Positions 5,364 through 11,001 of a DNA stretch of 11,001 bases are shown here, piece after piece. The notes beneath the pieces are model-generated. The model searched no databases, was not told the origin of the DNA, and saw only the letters and a program-made list of their open reading frames with translations. Both the position numbers and the translations under genes were made by a program. Each line of letters opens with the position of its first letter. The first letter of the stretch is position 1. Source of the DNA: Bacteroidetes bacterium ADurb.Bin302 (GTDB lineage Bacteria > Bacteroidota > Bacteroidia > Bacteroidales > Paludibacteraceae); contig MWBK01000248.1 of NCBI GenBank assembly GCA_002069025.1, positions 1 to 11,001 on the forward strand. The letters run 5' to 3'.

Positions 5364-6860
5364 TTATTTAAAATCAGCCCAATTTGTATTACGCATATCT
5401 CCTGTAGCCATAAATGTGCGGTGCATACCAAAGCAAGCACCTAAGTTATGTGGAGTTTGACCTTTGGCAGAAATTTTCAGATAATCGTGTAACATTTGTC
5501 TGTATATAGGATCTACACAATTTTCGATGATTAGTTCAGCACGTTGACGTGGTGATTTTCCTCTTAAATCTGCGATACCATATTCTGTAATGAGAACCTT
5601 TGTTGAGTGTTCATTTTGATCTACGTGTGTTACCATAGGTACAATAGAACTTATCTTTCCGTCTTTTGCAGTAGCAGGAGTTGTAAAAATTGAGATATAT
5701 GCATTACGTGTAAAGTCTCCTGAGCCACCAATACCATTCATCATCTTAGAACCCATTACGTGTGTACTATTTATGTTTCCATAAATATCAGCTTCAAGAG
5801 CTGTATTAATTGTGATTAAGCCTAAACGACGAACAAGACCCGGATTATTTGAAATTTCTTCAGGACGTAAAACAATTTTATCGCGGAAGAAATCCATATT
5901 GTCGTAAATCTCTTGTAGCACAGGATCGGTAACTGTAAGTGAACAGCCGCTTGCAAATGTAACACGTCCATTACGCATCAAATCAATAACTGAATCTTGT
6001 ATAACTTCAGTGTACATTTTGAATGCAGGGATATTAGGATTGTTACCTAATTCGGCCATAACTGCATTTGCGATATTACCTACACCTGATTGTATTGGCA
6101 AGAATGATGTAGGAATGTGTCCTTTATTGATTTCTCCGGATAAGAACTCTGACACGTTTTTACCAATGCGTGAGGTAACTTCGTCAGGTTCTGTGAATCC
6201 ACCAACTTCATCTTTTCTGTTTGTTTCTACAATACCTACGATTTTTGTAGGATCAACCTTTAAGATAGGACTTCCTATGCGTTTTTCAGGACTAAAAACA
6301 GGTATTTCGTGACGTGCAGGAGGATCAAGAGGTTCATATATATCGTGTATACCGCGTAGCTCTTTAGTGTGACGACTATTTAATTCAATTATTATGCGGT
6401 CTGCCAAACGTGAAATTGTTGGAGCTATACCAACACCTGAGGTAAGAATTATTTCGCCATTGTCGTTAATATCACATGCTTCAATAATTGCAACTGTTGG
6501 TTTTGGCATAAATCCGTAGCGAATTTCTTGTGCCAACTGTGATAAGTGTATATCGATGTAATTAGGACCATCAATTTCGTTAAGCGCATTACGCAGGTCT
6601 TTGTTTGATTGATAAGGAGTACGGAACGCAATTGCATTGGCCCTGGCTAATGCACCATCAAGAGAATCTCCTGTTGATGCTCCTGTGTACATGCCTATTT
6701 TAAAAGGTTTACCGGCAGCATGTATTGCTTTTGCTCTTTCAGCGATGGCTGTTGGTACTTCTTTTGGAGATCCTGCAGGCGTAAAACCACTAAATCCTAC
6801 AACATCACCATCATTCACGAACTCCGCCGCTTCCTGGGCGGAAAGAATTTTGTAATTCAT
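5364..6860 (-). CDS. Acetyl-CoA hydrolase/transferase family: succinate (acetate) CoA-transferase
   Basis: The 498-residue class I CoA-transferase is close to the roughly 500 residues usual for the Cat1/AarC type. It probably moves CoA between acetyl-CoA (or propionyl-CoA) and succinate in the cytoplasm, linking acetate or propionate release to succinyl-CoA in fermentation. The catalytic glutamate is E285 in KMYTEVIQDS. The glycine-rich QSGVGNIANAV (257-267) and NGIGGSGDF (375-383) match the CoA-binding and oxyanion-hole loops. VGFSGFTPAGSPKEVP near the N-terminus is typical of the family. It is a single gene, convergent with polA, behind its own promoter. The start at 6860 gives the expected N-terminus and follows a -7 box by about 40 bp. 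Which acyl-CoA is preferred cannot be read from sequence; simple hydrolase activity is less likely given the conserved transferase motifs. Confidence 0.9.
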   Translation of the reverse strand: MNYKILSAQEAAEFVNDGDVVGFSGFTPAGSPKEVPTAIAERAKAIHAAGKPFKIGMYTGASTGDSLDGALARANAIAFRTPYQSNKDLRNALNEIDGPNYIDIHLSQLAQEIRYGFMPKPTVAIIEACDINDNGEIILTSGVGIAPTISRLADRIIIELNSRHTKELRGIHDIYEPLDPPARHEIPVFSPEKRIGSPILKVDPTKIVGIVETNRKDEVGGFTEPDEVTSRIGKNVSEFLSGEINKGHIPTSFLPIQSGVGNIANAVMAELGNNPNIPAFKMYTEVIQDSVIDLMRNGRVTFASGCSLTVTDPVLQEIYDNMDFFRDKIVLRPEEISNNPGLVRRLGLITINTALEADIYGNINSTHVMGSKMMNGIGGSGDFTRNAYISIFTTPATAKDGKISSIVPMVTHVDQNEHSTKVLITEYGIADLRGKSPRQRAELIIENCVDPIYRQMLHDYLKISAKGQTPHNLGACFGMHRTFMATGDMRNTNWADFK

Positions 6861-6898
6861 TTAATATATATTTATGACGTTTTTTGAAAAAAGACATA

Positions 6899-6906
6899 CA
6901 AAGGTA
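6899..6906 (-). promoter_or_regulatory. -7 promoter box of the CoA-transferase gene
   Basis: On the minus strand this reads TACCTTTG, a perfect TAnnTTTG box, 38 bp before the start codon at 6860. The -33 region is T-rich without a clear TTTG. Confidence 0.5.
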
Positions 6907-7069
6907 GTGCAATTTGTTTTTAAATGAAAAAAAAATGACAGTTTTGATATTTCAAAGACTATTCATCAGTAAAAAGGAAACTTTACAACCTGATGTTACT
7001 TAAATCAAATAATCCTAGAAAATTGAAAGAGGAGGCCCCTTTACTTGAGAGTCTGTTTTAAACAAATCC

Positions 7070-7843
7070 CTATTGCTTTATCAAAAATTTGAGTAATTCT
7101 TCGGTTTTGACACCAATTTTAAGTTTGCCTTTTTCGGCGTATGAGATTTTACCATTTTCTTCTGACACTACAACTACGTCAGCATCAGTCTTTTCTGATA
7201 TACCTAATGCAGCTCTATGTCTTAAACCTAAATTTTGAGGAATATTTTGGTCGTGTGATATAGGCAAGATGCAGCCAACTGCCTTTATCCTTCCTCCAAC
7301 AATAATTAAAGCACCATCGTGTAAAGGAGTGTTTTTATAAAAAATATTCTCCATTAAGCGAGCTCTTACTTCCGAATCGATACGTTCGCCGGTTTCCCAA
7401 TAATTTGTTAGATCTGCTTCTTTTTGTATAACTATTAAAGCTCCGGTTTTTGTTTTTGAAAATGATTCCGCTGCTTGTACAATTTCATCTATAAAAGCAT
7501 CATTTTTGTTCCCCTTTCCTCCGATAACCATGTGCCTTATTTTTGCATATAGACCCTTTGAATGTCTTCCGCCTAGCTTATTCAAAAATGTACGTATCTC
7601 ATCCTGAAATAAAACAATTAAAAGTATGGCGCCAACATTTACCACTTTGTTCATTATTGCACCAAGCAATTCCATCTGAAAAACGTATGACACAAAGAAC
7701 CAAATGACAATGAAACTAAGCACAGATATGAAAATGTTCATACCGGAGGTTCCCTTCATCAAACGATATACTTGATATAGCAATATTGCTACAATAATGA
7801 TGTCGAATAGGTCTTTAAGTCTGAATCCAAGTATGCTGAACAT
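7070..7843 (-). CDS. dacA: Diadenylate cyclase (CdaA/DacA type)
   Basis: This 257-residue membrane-anchored enzyme joins two ATP into cyclic di-AMP, a messenger that in other bacteria controls potassium and osmolyte balance and affects the cell wall. The N-terminus has three hydrophobic segments (about 12-29, 35-55, 66-80), then a linker and the DAC domain (about 95-235). The two catalytic signatures are present: DGA at 176-178 (LHDGALIIVGG) and RHRAA at 208-212 (GLRHRAALGIS). Length is normal for the CdaA type. It starts 5 bp after the folP stop, so the two are almost certainly one operon, the arrangement usual in Bacteroidota; there is no ybbR or glmM neighbour as in Firmicutes. No strong terminator is visible in the 209 bp downstream. 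Confidence 0.95.
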   Translation of the reverse strand: MFSILGFRLKDLFDIIIVAILLYQVYRLMKGTSGMNIFISVLSFIVIWFFVSYVFQMELLGAIMNKVVNVGAILLIVLFQDEIRTFLNKLGGRHSKGLYAKIRHMVIGGKGNKNDAFIDEIVQAAESFSKTKTGALIVIQKEADLTNYWETGERIDSEVRARLMENIFYKNTPLHDGALIIVGGRIKAVGCILPISHDQNIPQNLGLRHRAALGISEKTDADVVVVSEENGKISYAEKGKLKIGVKTEELLKFLIKQ

Positions 7844-7848
7844 GTTTA

Positions 7849-8628
7849 TTATAATTTATTATAGTGTGTGTGTAATTTGATAGTTTCCATTGCTTCTTTG
7901 ACATCATGTACACGTAATATGTCAATGCCCTCGTCAAGTAGCATGGTATGTAAAACGGATGTACCATTTAATGATTCGCTTGGAGAAGTCTGCAAAACCT
8001 TTTGTATCATCGATTTTCTTGATATACCAACTAATATTGGCAACTCAAAAGTATGTAAGGCGTGTAAGTTACGGGCGATATCGTAATTTTCTTCCAGAGT
8101 TTTCCCGAAACCGAATCCGGGATCTAAAATGATGTCATTTACTCCAAGCCTCGTTAGTGCATCAATCTGTTTTGAAAAGAAATACATCATTTCAGGAAGT
8201 CCACCACCACCCGGATACATTAGTATGTATGGAACTTTGTATTCTGCAACAACATTAAACATTTCATCACATCCTCCCGATACATCATTAATAATATGCA
8301 CTCCGTATTTTTCTATGCACATTTTTGCAACAGACGGACGAAATGTATCTACAGAAAAAGCGACATCCGGATATTTACTCATTAAAATGGGCAAGTTTTC
8401 ATCTATTCGTTTTATTTCCTCCGATTCTGAAACTTCTTCTGCTCCGGGTCTTGTAGAGTATGCACCAAAATCTATGCAAAATACACCTGACGGGACTTCC
8501 ATATTGTATCGGCTTCCCTGAAAAAACGAATCGGGTGTAAAGTTCACTATTGCCATAATCTCGGTTTTGTCAAAACAATGAAGTTTTCCACCGATGTTTA
8601 TAGACAAATATTGAGATCGTTTGTGCAT
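7849..8628 (-). CDS. folP: Dihydropteroate synthase, unusually compact
   Basis: The enzyme condenses dihydropterin pyrophosphate with p-aminobenzoate in folate synthesis and is the sulfonamide target. The TIM-barrel signatures are in order: NFTPDS (29-34), D53 then STRPGAE (58-64), SVDT (92-95), INDVSGG (113-119), LDPGFGFGK (168-176), SRKS (203-206), RVHDV (239-243). All the main pterin and phosphate contacts (N29, D53, D94, N114, D169, K205, R239) are therefore kept. At 259 residues it is shorter than the usual 270-285. One contraction lies between SRYN and CIDFG, where a helix of about 15 residues is normally found; another is at LMYPGGGGLPE, which replaces the usual M-H-M-x-G-T-P loop and what follows. 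It is first gene of the folP-dacA operon. The start at 8628 fits a -7 box 41 bp upstream. Confidence 0.9.
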   Translation of the reverse strand: MHKRSQYLSINIGGKLHCFDKTEIMAIVNFTPDSFFQGSRYNMEVPSGVFCIDFGAYSTRPGAEEVSESEEIKRIDENLPILMSKYPDVAFSVDTFRPSVAKMCIEKYGVHIINDVSGGCDEMFNVVAEYKVPYILMYPGGGGLPEMMYFFSKQIDALTRLGVNDIILDPGFGFGKTLEENYDIARNLHALHTFELPILVGISRKSMIQKVLQTSPSESLNGTSVLHTMLLDEGIDILRVHDVKEAMETIKLHTHYNKL

Positions 8629-8668
8629 AAATGTGTAATGATTTGAAAAAACAAGTCATAAATCTTTG

Positions 8669-8676
8669 CAAAATTA
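8669..8676 (-). promoter_or_regulatory. -7 promoter box of folP-dacA
   Basis: On the minus strand this reads TAATTTTG, fitting TAnnTTTG, 40 bp before the folP start. No clear -33 box. The 178-bp gap to gldJ is a divergent promoter region; a small CTGCA/TGCAG dyad lies at 8685-8698. Confidence 0.4.
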
Positions 8677-8759
8677 GAAATTATCTGCATCTTTGCAGTC
8701 ATTTTATCGAAAAACTGAAAAAAATAAAGCAAAACACAATATTAGAGCTCAAAATTAGT

Positions 8760-8767
8760 TATCTTTG
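8760..8767 (+). promoter_or_regulatory. -7 promoter box of gldJ
   Basis: TATCTTTG fits TAnnTTTG exactly and lies 39 bp before the ATG at 8807. The -33 region has no clean TTTG, so the call rests on the -7 box and its position. Confidence 0.5.
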
Positions 8768-8806
8768 TAGCTACGAATGTAAATTAACCTTGAGTATAAA
8801 AATACA

Positions 8807-10348
8807 ATGAAAATGAATCACATTCATCAAATCAAAGGAGTCTTTATTCTAGGTGCTATAGTTTTGGCACTTTCTGCTTGTAATAAGGGTACTTCAAATA
8901 CCACCGGTTGGAAATATAATGATGCCAAATACGGAGGATTTCAAGTTGTAGATAACTACGAGCAAGATACCCCTCCGGGAATGGTACTTGTAGGTGGTGG
9001 TACATTTACTATGGGTCGTGTTAACGAAGATACATACGCTGAATGGAATAACTATCCACGTCGTGTTACTGTTAACACATTCTACATGGATCAATATGAA
9101 ATTTCAAACCGTGATTGGAAAGAATATGTGTATTGGGTTAATTTGATGTACGGAAGTTCTGTTTCTGAAAAATGTCGTCCTGACTCAACAGTTTGGCGTG
9201 AGGAGCTTGCTTATAATGAGCCATACTTGAATTATTATTTTACACACGTTGCATACGAAATGTATCCTGTAGTAGGTGTTTCATGGGAACAAGCTACTGA
9301 TTACTGCGTTTGGCGTTCTGATCGTGTTAATGAACGTATCTTAAAAGAAAATGGTGTTGTAGATTTTCCTGATTTTGCTGAAATCTACAGAGACTCAACA
9401 AAAGAAACTTCAGATACCATAGCAAAACAGAAAGTATTTAATACAGCTAAATACCTTAAAAGTAATGAATATAATCCGGATCTCAAAAAGAGTTCTGTAA
9501 AAACAGAGTTCGGTGATGTTCGTAAAACTAATATGTCTGATGGTTTGTTACTTCCTGAGTATCGCCTACCGACCGAAGCAGAATGGGAATTTGCTGCATA
9601 CGGTATCACATCTGAAGAAGGCATGGAAAATTATGAAGCAAAACGTATTTACCCTTGGGATGGCGCTCAAACAAGAAATCCTAATAAAAAGGCTCGTGGT
9701 AAAATCTTGGCCAACTTCGCAAGAGGTAGAGGTGATATGATGGGTGTTGCCGGAGATTTAAATGATAAGGCAACAATAACAGCACCTGTAAATGCATTCT
9801 GGCCTAATGATATAGGTCTGTATAATATGGCCGGTAACGTTAACGAGTGGACAATGGATGTTTATCGTCAAACAACTACAGATGAGGTTCAAGAATACAA
9901 TCCATTCCGTGGTAACGTATACATGGCTCCTGTAAAAGATTCTTTGAACAAATTTGAATTAGATAGTCTTGGTCGTCTTAAATATGCTGTTGAATATTCG
10001 AAAGAAGATAGCATGGCAGCGTATGCTAAATTAGATGTACGTAACTACAATGATGGTGATGCACGAAGCAGCTATAGCCGTGACAAATGGAAAGAAGTTA
10101 TTGATCCTGATTTAGCTACAAAACGTTTGTATGATGCTGACGAACCCACTGATCCTGAAAGTCTGTTGACAACTAAGATTTCAAATACATCTCGTGTTTA
10201 TAAAGGTGGTAGCTGGAAAGATCGTTCATACTGGTTAAGCCCTGCAACACGTCGTTATATGGAACAATCAAAACGTTCTAACGATATAGGTTTCCGTTGT
10301 GCCATGAATCGTGTAGGTTCTGATAAGGGTAATAATTCTAAAAAGTAA
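8807..10348 (+). CDS. gldJ: Gliding motility / type IX secretion lipoprotein GldJ (SUMF1 fold)
   Basis: This 513-residue outer-membrane lipoprotein is needed in gliding Bacteroidota to keep the GldK/type IX secretion machinery stable. The N-terminus is a lipoprotein signal: a short basic start, hydrophobic 11-22, lipobox LSAC with C25. No acidic run follows the cysteine, so it likely faces the periplasm. The rest is a formylglycine-generating-enzyme (SUMF1) fold: GGTFTMG (64-70), YRLPTEAEWEFAA (252-264), NMAGNVNEW (340-348), YKGGSW (465-470), GFRCA (495-499). The TTGWKYNDAKYGGF opening, VYWVN...YNEPYLNYYF region and the KGGSWKDRSYWLSPATRRY end match my memory of GldJ better than GldK. SUMF1-fold lipoproteins of this class are structural rather than enzymes. 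No gldL follows, which also argues against gldK. It is monocistronic, with its own promoter and terminator. ATG 8813 is an alternative start two codons in. Confidence 0.88.
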   Translation: MKMNHIHQIKGVFILGAIVLALSACNKGTSNTTGWKYNDAKYGGFQVVDNYEQDTPPGMVLVGGGTFTMGRVNEDTYAEWNNYPRRVTVNTFYMDQYEISNRDWKEYVYWVNLMYGSSVSEKCRPDSTVWREELAYNEPYLNYYFTHVAYEMYPVVGVSWEQATDYCVWRSDRVNERILKENGVVDFPDFAEIYRDSTKETSDTIAKQKVFNTAKYLKSNEYNPDLKKSSVKTEFGDVRKTNMSDGLLLPEYRLPTEAEWEFAAYGITSEEGMENYEAKRIYPWDGAQTRNPNKKARGKILANFARGRGDMMGVAGDLNDKATITAPVNAFWPNDIGLYNMAGNVNEWTMDVYRQTTTDEVQEYNPFRGNVYMAPVKDSLNKFELDSLGRLKYAVEYSKEDSMAAYAKLDVRNYNDGDARSSYSRDKWKEVIDPDLATKRLYDADEPTDPESLLTTKISNTSRVYKGGSWKDRSYWLSPATRRYMEQSKRSNDIGFRCAMNRVGSDKGNNSKK

Positions 10349-10367
10349 TCTGAAATAATAAGATATT

Positions 10368-10398
10368 AAAAGGATAGCTTCCGGCTATCCTTTTTTTT
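10368..10398 (+). terminator. Intrinsic terminator of gldJ
   Basis: Arms AAAAGGATAGC (10368-10378) and GCTATCCTTTT (10384-10394) enclose loop TTCCG and run into eight T's (10391-10398). It lies 20 bp after the gldJ stop and 20 bp before the next start codon. Confidence 0.9.
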
Positions 10399-10418
10399 AT
10401 ATATTAAGAGTCTGTTTT

Positions 10419-11001
10419 ATGAATATAGAAACTACAACATTATCGAATGGAATTAGGCTTATTCATGTGCGCTGTAAGGGTGATGTAGCTTATTGCGGAG
10501 TGATGGTAAATGTAGGAACACGTGATGAGTTGGAATCCGAAAATGGTATGGCACATCTAACAGAACATATTCTATTTAAGGGTACTGAAAAAAGAAATTA
10601 TATTCAGATAATAAATAGAATTGAAGATGTTGGAGGCGAAATGAATGCCTATACAACAAAAGAAGAGACAACAATATATGCACTCTTTTTAAAACGTTAT
10701 CTTGAACGTGCAATGGAGCTTATTGTAGATATGATTTTCAATTATAAATTTGATGAGAATTTATTGCAAAAAGAAAAAGAGGTTGTTGCAGATGAAATAG
10801 ATTCATATACAGATAATCCATCTGAACTTATATTAGACGATTTTGAAGATGAACTATTTGCAGGACATTCCTTAGGAAGGAATACATTAGGCTCTAAGAA
10901 AATACTGTCAAAAATTACTGTAGATGCTCTAAAATCTTTTATCGGCAGATGTTATACTACCGACGAAATGGTATTTTACAGTATGGGTGAGTTTAGTTTT
11001 G
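10419..11001 (+). CDS. M16 family zinc metallopeptidase, 5' part (runs off the window)
   Basis: The first 194 residues of a pitrilysin-type peptidase are visible, starting MNIETTTLSNGIRLIHV. The inverted zinc motif HxxEH is HLTEH at 46-50, and the third ligand E126 sits 76 residues after H50 (KEKEVVADEIDSY), as in active M16 members. Other family marks are NVGTRDE before the motif, FKGT after it and GGEMNAYTTKEETTIYA (72-88). The domain is therefore probably catalytic, closest to the bacterial processing-peptidase-like (PqqL/YmxG) group of about 410 residues; a longer two-domain protein cannot be excluded. No signal peptide is seen, which suggests a cytoplasmic place. It starts only 20 bp after the gldJ terminator; no clear promoter or ribosome-binding site was found, so it may depend partly on read-through. 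Confidence 0.9.
   Translation, partial: MNIETTTLSNGIRLIHVRCKGDVAYCGVMVNVGTRDELESENGMAHLTEHILFKGTEKRNYIQIINRIEDVGGEMNAYTTKEETTIYALFLKRYLERAMELIVDMIFNYKFDENLLQKEKEVVADEIDSYTDNPSELILDDFEDELFAGHSLGRNTLGSKKILSKITVDALKSFIGRCYTTDEMVFYSMGEFSF

Noticed and set aside
7020..7045. A terminator after dacA around AAAGAGGAGGCCCCTTT
   Set aside because: The stem is interrupted by mismatches and is not followed by a clean T-run on the minus strand.
8129..8521. 130-codon open frame on the plus strand opposite folP
   Set aside because: It lies entirely within the well-supported folP gene on the other strand, shows no family motif and has no promoter or ribosome-binding site.

Overview
The window is an AT-rich stretch of a bacterial chromosome, most likely from a Bacteroidales or related Bacteroidota. 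Three things point there. A GldJ-type gliding/type IX secretion lipoprotein is present. folP and dacA sit together as an operon. Several genes are preceded by TAnnTTTG-type -7 promoter boxes and lack clear Shine-Dalgarno sequences. Species cannot be told from this sequence.

Layout. Positions 1-1775 form an accessory region. It has two direct copies of a complex non-coding repeat (about 1-209 and 1422-1752). Each copy carries inverted-repeat ends, a 20-bp GGGCATGCC-type palindrome, a 25-bp sequence in two copies, and 7-bp tandem tracts. Between the copies lies a damaged AbiE-type (type IV) toxin-antitoxin locus: an intact AbiEi-like antitoxin gene (299-1021) with a large dyad over its own promoter, coupled by ATGA to an AbiEii-like toxin gene that stops after 122 codons (1018-1386). 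A duplicated end of the neighbouring TRIC-channel gene shows how this arose: removing 231-1411 restores a 23-bp sequence that recurs at 1753-1775 with one mismatch. This suggests that the abiE piece inserted into one of two tandem repeat units.

From 1758 on the window is ordinary core genome: a TRIC/YadS-type membrane protein (-), polA (+) divergent from it, a 36-bp palindromic terminator shared by polA and the convergent acetyl-CoA hydrolase/CoA-transferase gene (-), the folP-dacA operon (-), gldJ (+) with its own terminator, and the 5' part of an M16 zinc peptidase gene (+) that runs off the window.

Together the core genes cover DNA repair and replication (PolA), fermentative acetate/succinate CoA exchange, folate synthesis, c-di-AMP signalling and the outer-membrane side of gliding/type IX secretion. 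They do not form one pathway. No rRNA, tRNA, CRISPR array or transposase gene was seen. The shorter gene-free stretches (2379-2467, 6861-7069, 8629-8806) hold promoters and nothing else I can support.
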